64,000 nucleotides of DNA from Bradyrhizobium sp. CSA112. GTDB lineage: Bacteria > Pseudomonadota > Alphaproteobacteria > Rhizobiales > Xanthobacteraceae. Shown here piece after piece: positions 45,094 through 53,077 of this stretch. Below the pieces are notes generated by a model. That model was not told the DNA's origin. It was given only the letters and a program-made list of their open reading frames with translations, and did no database searches. The stretch spans positions 1-64,000 of the forward strand of contig NZ_JAACFS010000012.1 of NCBI RefSeq assembly GCF_029051645.1, in the 5' to 3' direction. How positions within the stretch are numbered: position 1 is the first letter of the stretch; the number at the start of each line of letters is the position of its first letter. A program made the position numbers and the translations under genes.

Positions 45094-46368
45094 TCAAAGC
45101 TGCGGCGCGTCACCGCCGGCCTCGGTGGCGCGCCGCTTCAACAATTCGCGTTCGCGCGTGTTGGTCGCAAGCGTTGACGCAAGCTCGAATGCGCTGCGGG
45201 CTTCCGCGAAGCGGCCGAGCTTGTAAAGCAGATCGCCGCGGACACTTGGCAAGAGGTGATAGGTTTTCAGCGCAGGCTCGCCTGCCAATCCGTCCACGAT
45301 CGCGAGTGCGGCCGCCGGCCCCTCGGCCATGCCGATCGCCACCGCGCGGTTGAGCTCGATGATCGGCGAGCGCACCAGGCCCAGGAGTTCGGCATAGAGA
45401 TTTGCGATGCGCGGCCAGTCCGTTTCATCAGGTGTGGCGGCTCTGGCGTGACAGGCGACGATTGCCGCCTGCAGCGCGTAGAATCCGGGTCCGCCGCCGA
45501 GTTCGTAGGCTCGCGCCAGCGCCGACAGCCCGCGGCGGATCTGAAGCCGGTCCCACCGCGCCCGGTTCTGGTCCATCAATAGAATCGGATCGCCGGCCGC
45601 ATCCGTGCGCGCTGCGGTGCGCGATGCGTTCAATTCCATCAACGCGAGCAGGCCGTGCGCTTCGGGTTCCTGCGGCGCGACCAGCGTCAGCACGCGGCCC
45701 ATGCGCAGCGCATCGTTGCAGAGCTGCGGCCGCAGCCATTCGTCGCCGCGAGCGGCCGTGTAGCCTTCATTGAAGATGAGGTAGACGACCTCCAGCACCG
45801 AGGCCAGCCGTTCCGAAAGCTCCGCGCCGCGCGGGGTTTCATAGGCGAGCCCGGATTCCGACAGCGTCCGCTTCGCGCGCACGATGCGCTGGGCGATGGT
45901 CGCTTCCGGCTGCAGGAAGGCGCGCGCGATCTCTTCCGTCGTCAGGCCGCAGATCATCTTCAGCGCCAACGCCGCGCGGGCCTCGCGCGACAATTTCGGA
46001 TGGCAAGCTGTAAAGATCAGCCGCAGCAACTCGTCACCGATATCGTCGTCCAGGCCAGCGTCTGGATCGGGCATCGCCTGCTGCTCCTGCTCCAGATCGC
46101 GCATCAACATCTCGTGCTTGCGCGCGAGCATGCTGCGGCGGCGCATGTCATCGAGCGCACGGCGCTTGGCGGTTGCCATCAACCACGCGCCGGGCCTTTC
46201 CGGCACGCCGGTGGCGGGCAAATGTTCGAGCGCCGCCACCAGGGCTTCCTGCGTCAGGTCTTCGGCCAGCGTCACGTCGCGCAACATCCGCGACAGCCCG
46301 GTGATCAGGCGCGGCTGCTCGATGCGCCAGACCGCCAGGATGGTGCGATTAACGTCGGCGGCCGTCAT
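45094..46368 (-). CDS. ECF42-type RNA polymerase sigma factor with TPR-like C-terminus
   Basis: 424 aa, more than twice the size of simple ECF factors. Sigma-2 and sigma-4 regions lie in residues 1-180 (LTQEALVAALEHLP, LALKMICGLTTEEIARAFL). The remaining 240 residues hold helical repeats with FNEGYTAARGDEWLRPQLCN and LMDQNRARWDR, the conserved ECF42 C-terminal region. In this family no anti-sigma is needed; the C-terminal domain is thought to control activity. Partner DGPF gene is directly upstream, 31 bases away. Confidence 0.93.
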   Translation of the reverse strand: MTAADVNRTILAVWRIEQPRLITGLSRMLRDVTLAEDLTQEALVAALEHLPATGVPERPGAWLMATAKRRALDDMRRRSMLARKHEMLMRDLEQEQQAMPDPDAGLDDDIGDELLRLIFTACHPKLSREARAALALKMICGLTTEEIARAFLQPEATIAQRIVRAKRTLSESGLAYETPRGAELSERLASVLEVVYLIFNEGYTAARGDEWLRPQLCNDALRMGRVLTLVAPQEPEAHGLLALMELNASRTAARTDAAGDPILLMDQNRARWDRLQIRRGLSALARAYELGGGPGFYALQAAIVACHARAATPDETDWPRIANLYAELLGLVRSPIIELNRAVAIGMAEGPAAALAIVDGLAGEPALKTYHLLPSVRGDLLYKLGRFAEARSAFELASTLATNTRERELLKRRATEAGGDAPQL

Positions 46369-46399
46369 CGCCGCCGACCAGATCGGCTATGCCGCGCCA

Positions 46400-46795
46400 T
46401 CAGGCGTGCGCGGCGGATTCGACGTCGCAGGTCGTTTCCAGGCCGTGGCCGGCCATGGCGCGCAGCTCGCAGGTGCCTTCCCAGCCGGGCATGTGGTCGA
46501 GATGAAGCTGCATGAACTCCTTGGCCATGGCGAGCGCTTCCGCCTTGTCGCGGAACTCGAATATGGCGTAGCCGCCGACCACTTCCTTGGCCTCCACGAA
46601 CGGGCCGTCGGTGACCCTCAGCTTGCCGCCTTCGATCGAGACCCGTGCCCCCTGCTGCAGCGGGGTCAGCCCGCCCATGTCGACCATCCGGCCGGCCTTG
46701 ATCTCGCGTTCGGCAAGCTTGCCCATCGCCTCCATCAAGGCGGGCGTCGGGGCCTTCATCGGCTGCGGGGAAGTGACGATGGACATGAAGCGCAT
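46400..46795 (-). CDS. DGPF/YCII-related protein, ECF42 partner
   Basis: 131 aa from ATG 46795, with AGGAG six bases upstream. The motif VTDGPFVEAKEVVGGYAIFE is the DGPF signature of the YCII family. Proteins of this family are usual neighbours and likely targets of ECF42 sigma factors. The two genes are on one strand with 31 bases between, in the usual order. Function not established; the fold suggests a small-molecule binding or catalytic role. Confidence 0.9.
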   Translation of the reverse strand: MRFMSIVTSPQPMKAPTPALMEAMGKLAEREIKAGRMVDMGGLTPLQQGARVSIEGGKLRVTDGPFVEAKEVVGGYAIFEFRDKAEALAMAKEFMQLHLDHMPGWEGTCELRAMAGHGLETTCDVESAAHA

Positions 46796-46935
46796 GAACA
46801 ACTCCTGTGCTGCGAGTTGGCGGCATCAGGCCGGCCATTCCGTCTCGCTATAAGGAACGACGATCCGGCCGCGGCCGGATCGACATGCGCTTTGGAAATA
46901 TTTCGGGCGAGACAGACCGGCTGTCCTGCTCCAGA

Positions 46936-47637
46936 CTATTGTCCGCGGATCATGATCAGGGGGTCGGCGGTATCAGGCACCCGCCGCCACTGCGCATTGT
47001 CGTCGGCCTCGAACTGCCAGGTGTCGCCCTTGGCCGACATCAGGATCATCTGTCCGCGCTCCAGCCGCCACTGGTTTGGCGCAAATGCCACAACCGCCGG
47101 ATCGCATTTCGGCTTCAGGAATACCTGGAAATTATCGCCGGTCGCTTCGGTGTTGGTCAGCGTCAGGCCGCAGACCGTCTGGCCGTTGCCGCGGACCATC
47201 GACCAGTCGCCAATCATCTGGTCCATCGATTTGGCGAGCGAACGGGCGGCGGCAAGGTTCTGCAGGATGTAGACACCCTCGCCGGTCCGCAGGCCTTCGA
47301 AGATGCCGCTTTCAACTTCAGTGAAATCGATCACCGGTTGGCCCGCCGCATCCTGCAGCCGTACGATGTCCAGCCCCTTGATATTCCAGGCCGTGATGTC
47401 CTTGGTGAACGGCAACGCCTTGGCGCAACCGGGCTCAAGCTCTAGCTTGAGCCCCTGCGGCGTCGCATCGCCCTTCATCGTGATGACGCACGTCTTGCTG
47501 CGTTCGGTGGTCGCAAGCTCCCACTGCCCGATCATTTCCTTCTTCAGGGTCGAGGCATCCTGCGCCGCGACTTGCGGTGCAAGCGCGAGCAGCGCCGTCA
47601 GCGCTGCTGCCCTAATGCCTGAACGCCCAAGTAACAT
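46936..47637 (-). CDS. AprI/Inh-type metalloprotease inhibitor-like, two domains
   Basis: 233 aa with a signal peptide (about 1-25, ending VAAQ). Two repeats follow: at about 36-120 (MIGQWELATTERSKTCVITM) and 140-228 (MIGDWSMVRGNGQTVCGLTL). Each has the GxW-Cys-Cys pattern of AprI/Inh inhibitors of serralysin-type proteases. Known inhibitors have one such domain. Its ATG overlaps by one base the stop of the hydroxyacid dehydrogenase, so it belongs to the ABC operon. Whether it inhibits a protease is untested; no protease gene is near. Confidence 0.8.
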   Translation of the reverse strand: MLLGRSGIRAAALTALLALAPQVAAQDASTLKKEMIGQWELATTERSKTCVITMKGDATPQGLKLELEPGCAKALPFTKDITAWNIKGLDIVRLQDAAGQPVIDFTEVESGIFEGLRTGEGVYILQNLAAARSLAKSMDQMIGDWSMVRGNGQTVCGLTLTNTEATGDNFQVFLKPKCDPAVVAFAPNQWRLERGQMILMSAKGDTWQFEADDNAQWRRVPDTADPLIMIRGQ

Positions 47638-48626
47638 CAGCGTCCCTTCACCGGGGTTTCCGGAACGGGCGTCAAGGGCGCCTTGCCGGCAAACCAGTTT
47701 TTCAGATTGTCGACGACAAGCTGATCCATGGCGTTGCGCGTTACCACGGAAGCTGAGCCGATATGTGGCAACAGCACGACATTTTGCATGGCCTTCAGCT
47801 CGTCCGGCACGTTCGGCTCGTTGGCGAAGACGTCAAGGCCGGCGGCGAGAATGGTGCCGGATTTCAGCGCCGCAACCAGCGCCGGTTCGTCGACGACGGA
47901 GCCGCGCGCGACGTTGATAAGCACGCCGCGCGGCCCGAGCGCCTTCAGCACGTCGGCATTGATCATCTTTGCGGTGGAGGCGCCGCCGGGTACGATCACG
48001 ATCAGCGTGTCGACCGCCTTCGCCATTTCCATCAGGTCGGGATAGTGCTTGTAGGAGACGGCCGAGGAGGGCCTTCGCGAGTGATAGGAAACCGGCACGC
48101 GCGACGCTTCAAGCCGGCGTCCGATCGCCTGGCCGATGCGGCCCATGCCGACGATACCGATCTGGCGGTCGCGCAGCGAGCCGGCGCTCAAGGGATAGTT
48201 CTGCGTCTGCCACAGGCCGGAGCGCAGATAGCGGTCGGCCTTGACGAATTCGCGCAAGGTCGCAATCAGGAGGCCCATCGCGACGTCGGCGACTTCTTCC
48301 GTCAGCACGTCAGGCGTGTTGGTGACGACGATGTCGTGCTCGCGCGCGTAAGATGAATCGACGTGGTCGTAGCCGACGCCGAAGCTTGCGATGATTTCGA
48401 GCTTCGGAAATTGCGACAGCGCCTTCGCATCGGCCGGCACCATGTGATAGGTCACGGCCATGCCGCGGATCTTCGCTATCGTTTCGGGCGTCAATCGCTC
48501 GAGATCGGCGCGGCTCTCCGCCATATGCAGGACGAACTGGTCCGAAAAACCGTTTTCCAGAATCGGCCTGATTGGCCCGTAGATCAGGACATCGATCTTT
48601 TCGGACGAAGTATTCGCGGCAGCCAT
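47637..48626 (-). CDS. D-isomer-specific 2-hydroxyacid dehydrogenase
   Basis: 329 aa from ATG 48626, overlapping the permease stop (TGATG). Cofactor motif: GMGRIGQAIGRRLE. Catalytic residues: Arg in NVARGSVVD, Glu in ANEPNVP, His in LLPHIGSA. This is the glyoxylate/hydroxypyruvate reductase group. It interconverts a 2-keto acid and a D-2-hydroxy acid using NAD(P)H. Its place inside an importer operon suggests that the imported compound, or its breakdown product, is a hydroxy or keto acid. Confidence 0.93.
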   Translation of the reverse strand: MAAANTSSEKIDVLIYGPIRPILENGFSDQFVLHMAESRADLERLTPETIAKIRGMAVTYHMVPADAKALSQFPKLEIIASFGVGYDHVDSSYAREHDIVVTNTPDVLTEEVADVAMGLLIATLREFVKADRYLRSGLWQTQNYPLSAGSLRDRQIGIVGMGRIGQAIGRRLEASRVPVSYHSRRPSSAVSYKHYPDLMEMAKAVDTLIVIVPGGASTAKMINADVLKALGPRGVLINVARGSVVDEPALVAALKSGTILAAGLDVFANEPNVPDELKAMQNVVLLPHIGSASVVTRNAMDQLVVDNLKNWFAGKAPLTPVPETPVKGR

Positions 48627-49414
48627 CAATTTTCCTTTCCAAGCGCGCTCTCATGCCAGCGCCGTAGTACCAGATGCGAAACTAGCGCCAGCAACCCATA
48701 GATGACAATCCCGGCCACCGACAGCAACAACAGCGCCGCGAACATTCGGGGAATGTTCAGGCGATAGCCGGACTCGGCGATCCGGAAGGCAAGGCCGGAG
48801 CCGGCGCCCGCGGTGCCCGCCGCGATTTCGGCGACCACGGCGCCGATCAACGACAGGCCGCCCGCGATCCGCAGGCCGCCGAGAATATACGGCAGCGCCG
48901 CCGGCAATTTCAGGTATCGCAACGTCTGAAGCCGTGACGCGCCATAGAGCTGAAACAGCCCGGCCAGATTGCGGTCCACCGAATTCAGCCCGAGCGTGGT
49001 GTTGGACAGGACCGGAAAGAAACCGACGATCCAGGCGCAAACGATGACCGCAGTCTGCTGCGGCAGATAGATCAGCAATAACGGCGCAATTGCGATCACC
49101 GGCGTGACCTGCAGGATCACCGCATAGGGAAACAGCGAATATTCCAGCCATTTGGACTGATTGAACAGCAGCCCCAGCGCGACACCGCCGACCGCCGCCG
49201 CGATGAAGCCTTCCAGCGTGGTCAGCAGGGTGACGCCGAGCGATTCCGACAGCACCGGCCAGTCACCGACGAGCGTCTGAAACACGACATAAGGGCTTGG
49301 CAGCACGTAGGGCTGGATGTCGTTGACGCGCACCACGAGTTCCCAGAAGCCCAGGCCCGCTGCCAGCACGGCAACGGGAAGCAGCATCCGGCCGATATTC
49401 TGCAAGGAATTCAT
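48626..49414 (-). CDS. ABC transporter permease (NitT/TauT type)
   Basis: 262 aa from ATG 49414, overlapping the ATPase stop by four bases (ATGA). It has about six transmembrane segments and the EAA-type loop ASRLQTLRYLKLPAALPYIL followed by GGLRIAGG, typical of the SsuC/TauC group. It forms the channel for the NMT1-type substrate imported by the neighbouring genes. Confidence 0.92.
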   Translation of the reverse strand: MNSLQNIGRMLLPVAVLAAGLGFWELVVRVNDIQPYVLPSPYVVFQTLVGDWPVLSESLGVTLLTTLEGFIAAAVGGVALGLLFNQSKWLEYSLFPYAVILQVTPVIAIAPLLLIYLPQQTAVIVCAWIVGFFPVLSNTTLGLNSVDRNLAGLFQLYGASRLQTLRYLKLPAALPYILGGLRIAGGLSLIGAVVAEIAAGTAGAGSGLAFRIAESGYRLNIPRMFAALLLLSVAGIVIYGLLALVSHLVLRRWHESALGKEN

Positions 49415-50223
49415 GCGCTGCGCTGCCCGGAATCGGACGGCGACAGGGCGCTGGAGACCGCGCGGCAATAGCCGGCATACTCCGCCGAGGTGCGAAACTC
49501 CTCCCCGCGCGGCTCCGCTGTGGCGATGCGAAACTCGCTGGCGAGACGGCCCGGCCGCGCCGTCATCACGATCACCCGTTGCGACAGGTAGACCGACTCG
49601 AATACCGAATGGGTGACAAAGATGACGGTCTTGTGCAGCTTGCGCCACAGATCAAGCAGATCGTCGTTGAGCCGAAAGCGCGTGATCTCGTCGAGCGCGG
49701 CGAACGGCTCGTCCAGCAAGAGAATATCCGGGTCGGTGACCAGCGCGCGCGCCAGCGAAACACGCATCTTCATGCCGCCGGACAATTCACGGGGATATGC
49801 ATCGGCAAATTCGGAAAGCCCGACCTGCGCCAGCGCCTCCTCGATGCGCCTGTTCGCTTCGGCCGCCGTCGCGTGCGCTAGCTTCAGCGGCAGGCGCACA
49901 TTCTCGCGCGCGCTCGCCCACGGCATCAGGGTCGGCTCCTGAAATACAAAACCGATGGGATGCCGCCCATCCGCCCTGTTGGCGCGATGGGAAACGCTCA
50001 CGGTGCCCACACTCGGCGCGCCGAGCCCTGCGATCAACCGGAGCGCGGTCGATTTTCCGCAGCCGGAAGGCCCGAGCAACGAGACGAATTCGCCTTTTGC
50101 GACATCGAGATCGAGCGGCCCGAGCGCAGTCACGCCGTTCTCATAGGTCTTGACAACGGTCCGCAGACGCACCGCAAGGCCCGCCGTATCGATATCCGTC
50201 TCAGACAAAGCGGGCTCGGCCAT
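49411..50223 (-). CDS. ABC transporter ATP-binding protein (NitT/TauT type)
   Basis: 270 aa. Walker A is GPSGCGKST, Q-loop FVFQEPTLMPWAS, signature LSGGMKMRVSLARAL, Walker B ILLLDEP, H-loop VTHSVFE. It is the SsuB/TauB kind. It starts six bases after the binding-protein stop and overlaps the permease start by four bases, so coupling is tight. Confidence 0.95.
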   Translation of the reverse strand: MAEPALSETDIDTAGLAVRLRTVVKTYENGVTALGPLDLDVAKGEFVSLLGPSGCGKSTALRLIAGLGAPSVGTVSVSHRANRADGRHPIGFVFQEPTLMPWASARENVRLPLKLAHATAAEANRRIEEALAQVGLSEFADAYPRELSGGMKMRVSLARALVTDPDILLLDEPFAALDEITRFRLNDDLLDLWRKLHKTVIFVTHSVFESVYLSQRVIVMTARPGRLASEFRIATAEPRGEEFRTSAEYAGYCRAVSSALSPSDSGQRSA

Positions 50224-50229
50224 TCCCGG

Positions 50230-51249
50230 TCAGTTCTTCGGCCGCAGATCGACACCGACGCCCTTGTTGACGAAGCGCAACGTGTAGGCCTGACGGTAGT
50301 CGATATCGCGGCGAACCACGCCGGCCCGCACCATCTTGTCGAAGAAGCTCGCCACCCGTGCGTCATTCATGGCGCCGATGCCGTCGCGCAAGGTGTCGCC
50401 GGAATCGACGATGCCGTATTCCTTCATCTTGGCGACGGAATAGCTGAGTAGCTCGTCGGTCATTTCGGGGTTGATCTTCTTGATCATCGCGTTGCCGGCG
50501 GAATTGTCGCCGTAGAGATAGTTGTACCAGCCGATGGCGGAGGCATCGACAAAGCGCTGCACCAGGTCCGGCTTCTTGTCGACGATTTCGCGTCGGGTCT
50601 CGATCAGCGTCGAATAGGCGTTGAAACCGTGATCGGCGAGCAGAATCACACCGGGCTTGAACCCCGCCGCCTTCTCGATGGCGAAGGGCTCGGAGGTAAC
50701 GTAACCCTGCATCGCGCTCTGCTTGTTCACGATAAAGGGCTGCGGATTGAAGGTGTAGGGTTTTACTTTGCTCTCGCTGAAGCCGTATTCCGATTTCAGC
50801 CACTGGAAGTAGCTGGCCACGCCTTCCTTGGAGACCAGCAGCGTCAGCGGCTTGAGATCTTCAAGCTTGGTGATCTTGCTTTCCGGATGGGTCAGGAAGA
50901 CCTGCGGATCCTTCTGGAAGATCGCGGCGACCGCGATCAGCGGCACGTTGTTGGCGACGGCGTCGAACGATTGCAGCGTGTTCGCGCTCATGAAGAAATC
51001 AAGCTTGCCGGCGGTCAGCAGGATGCGGTTGTTGGTGTTGGGGCCTCCCGGCACGATGGTGACGTCGAGGCCGTATTTCTTGTAGGTGCCGTCGGCCACC
51101 GCCTGGAAGAAGCCGCCATGTTCGGCCTCCGCGACCCAGTTGGTTCCAAATGACACCTTGTCGAGGGTCTCGGCGCGCGCTGGGACCAGCGCCGCAACAA
51201 GCGCCAGAAGAGCTGCGGTTAACGCTCGCGGCAAAAAGGCCGGGTTCAT
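50230..51249 (-). CDS. ABC transporter substrate-binding protein (NMT1/THI5-like)
   Basis: 339 aa from ATG 51249 with a signal peptide ending PARAE (about residue 27). NMT1-type segments: FGTNWVAEAEHGGFFQAVAD at the start of the mature chain and GGPNTNNRILLTAGKLDFFM. This fold binds pyrimidine precursors, sulfonates, nitrates or other small molecules. First gene of the five-gene operon. Divergent from a creatininase-family enzyme, with a shared 141-base control region. Ligand unknown. Confidence 0.92.
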   Translation of the reverse strand: MNPAFLPRALTAALLALVAALVPARAETLDKVSFGTNWVAEAEHGGFFQAVADGTYKKYGLDVTIVPGGPNTNNRILLTAGKLDFFMSANTLQSFDAVANNVPLIAVAAIFQKDPQVFLTHPESKITKLEDLKPLTLLVSKEGVASYFQWLKSEYGFSESKVKPYTFNPQPFIVNKQSAMQGYVTSEPFAIEKAAGFKPGVILLADHGFNAYSTLIETRREIVDKKPDLVQRFVDASAIGWYNYLYGDNSAGNAMIKKINPEMTDELLSYSVAKMKEYGIVDSGDTLRDGIGAMNDARVASFFDKMVRAGVVRRDIDYRQAYTLRFVNKGVGVDLRPKN

Positions 51250-51316
51250 GATTGGACTCCGTCGATCGTTCTGGCCCATGATGGGGGCTGTGGCGTTGAT
51301 TGCGTTCCCTAAGGGT

Positions 51317-51337
51317 TTGGTCCAGGGATCTGACCAA
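51317..51337. promoter_or_regulatory. Inverted repeat in the divergent creatininase/ABC region
   Basis: TTGGTC-9 bases-GACCAA is a perfect pair of six-base half-sites. It lies 54 bases before the creatininase gene and 68 before the ABC operon. Such a site may bind a GntR- or LysR-type regulator. No regulator gene is adjacent, so this is only a candidate. Confidence 0.35.
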
Positions 51338-51390
51338 TCCCCGCAATAACAAACTACCCTGCAAATCCATCCAAAGAAACGCTTCGCTCG

Positions 51391-52212
51391 ATGGCCCCAA
51401 CCGTTCCGCCCCGCGACTGGACCGACATCCGCTGGCCCGACATCGCCAAGGCCGGCACCAAGGCCGACGCCGCCCGGTGGATCGCGGTGCTGCCGCTGGC
51501 GGCCACCGAGCAGCACGGCCCGCATCTGCCGCTGGAAACCGACGTCCTGATCGGCGAGGCCTATCTGGCGCGGGTGCGCGAGCTGTTGCCTGTCGCGCTT
51601 CCCGTCACCTTTCTGCCGCTGCAGCCGGTCGGCATCTCCACCGAGCATATCGACTATGCGGGCACGCAGACGCTGCCGACCGAGGTCGCGTTGAAGGAGT
51701 GGATGGCGATCGGCGAGAGCGTTGCGCGGTCCGGAATCCGCAAGCTCGTGATCGTGACGAGCCATGGCGGCAACAGCGCGGCGATGTCGCTGGTGGCGCA
51801 GGATCTGCGCGCCCATCACGGGCTGCTCGTGGTGACGACGAGCTGGTCGCGCTTCGGCGTGCCGTATGGATTGTTTTCCGCAGAAGAATTGCGTCACGGC
51901 ATTCATGGCGGCGCGGTCGAGACGTCGATCATGCTAGCGCGCTATCCGCACACCGTGCGCAAGGAAGCGATCGCCGATTTTCGTCCCGCCAGCATCGCGA
52001 TGGAGAAGAAATTTCGTTGGCTCTCGGCGCATCGGCCAGTCCCCTTCGCGTGGCAGGCGCAGGACCTCAATGAAAGCGGCGCGGTCGGCGACGCCACCAA
52101 AGCCTCCGCGGAGAAAGGCGAACAATTGCTCGATCACGGCGCGCGTGCATTCTGCGAATTGCTCGACGATGTCGACAAATTCGATCCGGAATTGTTTCTT
52201 CGTAAAGCATAG
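51391..52212 (+). CDS. Creatininase family amidohydrolase
   Basis: 273 aa. The metal-binding motifs are visible: ATEQHGPHLPLETD (Glu, His, Asp ligands) and TSHGGNSAA. The family includes creatinine amidohydrolase and enzymes for cyclic amide ring opening in riboflavin, F420 and other pathways. Divergent from the NMT1-type ABC operon, so it may act on the imported compound. Substrate cannot be told. No signal peptide. Confidence 0.9.
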   Translation: MAPTVPPRDWTDIRWPDIAKAGTKADAARWIAVLPLAATEQHGPHLPLETDVLIGEAYLARVRELLPVALPVTFLPLQPVGISTEHIDYAGTQTLPTEVALKEWMAIGESVARSGIRKLVIVTSHGGNSAAMSLVAQDLRAHHGLLVVTTSWSRFGVPYGLFSAEELRHGIHGGAVETSIMLARYPHTVRKEAIADFRPASIAMEKKFRWLSAHRPVPFAWQAQDLNESGAVGDATKASAEKGEQLLDHGARAFCELLDDVDKFDPELFLRKA

Positions 52213-52365
52213 AATCGAGGATCTATTCTCGTAACCATCTGAAATATCGAATAAATAAACGACGAAACCATATTTCCAGCCACAACCTCGAACCGCTCTC
52301 GAGGAGCCTCCGTCCAACTGGGCATGCGGACCACAATGGCCGCCTAACACAGGATGGAGACTTCC

Positions 52366-52626
52366 ATGTCGATCAAGACCAAGTTCGCCGCTCTCGCTCT
52401 CGCTACCCTTGCCGTTACCGGCACGATCGCTTCCACCACCCAGGCGCAAGCCAAGCCGCTGCACTGGGGTGTTGGAGCCGGCCTCGTTGGCGCCGCTGTC
52501 GTCGGCACCGCAATCGCCGCTTCTGGCCCCGGCTATTACTACGACGGCTATCGCCGCTGCGGCTGGGTTCGCCAGTTCGACGCCTTCGGCAATTACATCG
52601 GCCGCGTGCGTACCTGCGGTTACTGA
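52366..52626 (+). CDS. Small secreted Gly/Ala-Tyr protein
   Basis: 86 aa from ATG 52366, with GGATGGAG seven bases upstream; ATG 52354 is less likely. A signal peptide (1 to about 32) ends at QAQAK. The short mature part has a Gly/Ala helix and the segment YYYDGYRRCGWVRQFDAFGN, then a second Cys near the C-terminus, so a disulfide is possible. The family is common in Bradyrhizobium but of unknown function. Confidence 0.75.
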   Translation: MSIKTKFAALALATLAVTGTIASTTQAQAKPLHWGVGAGLVGAAVVGTAIAASGPGYYYDGYRRCGWVRQFDAFGNYIGRVRTCGY

Positions 52627-53077
52627 TTTCTTCGGCTGACTTGGTTTCTGTTTGAGAGGCGTCTTCTTTCCAAGCAAACCACTTCAGACCCTGAAAACGC
52701 TTCTCGTGGATTTGCGTCCGGCACGGGCGCCTCATCCACCCCCGTGCCGAACCCGACCCGCCCGGTTGTCCCCCCGGGCGGGTCAACCTTTTGCGAACCA
52801 TCGCCCTGGCCAGGCCCGGTATGTTGCACGCACGTCACGCGACGATGTCATTTAGACGAAACGGTTCAATCCTTCTTGCAATTGCGAACTGCTCCCAACA
52901 AAGCTTGCAGAGCGGATTGCGCTCCTGCCGATCCGGCTTTCGGCCGGGAACAGCCGCTAATCCACAAAAAGGGGCTTGGGCCGGTGATTTCATGCGATTT
53001 CTTTGGTGCTAGCGCGCCGGCAAATCAGCAGTGATAAGAGCGACCGCCGGAATGTCAGCGCCGAGAGTGCCCGCACG
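52627..53077. other. 451-base gap with a terminator
   Basis: The terminator at 52755-52784 is the only clear feature. The rest holds the leader of the porin gene. I see no other gene. Confidence 0.4.
52755..52784 (+). terminator. Rho-independent terminator
   Basis: GACCCGCCCGG and CCGGGCGGGTC are exact inverse copies (11 bases) with an 8-base loop and are followed by AACCTTTTGCG. It lies about 130 bases after the small secreted gene and ends its transcript. The T run is short but the stem is very strong. Confidence 0.8.
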
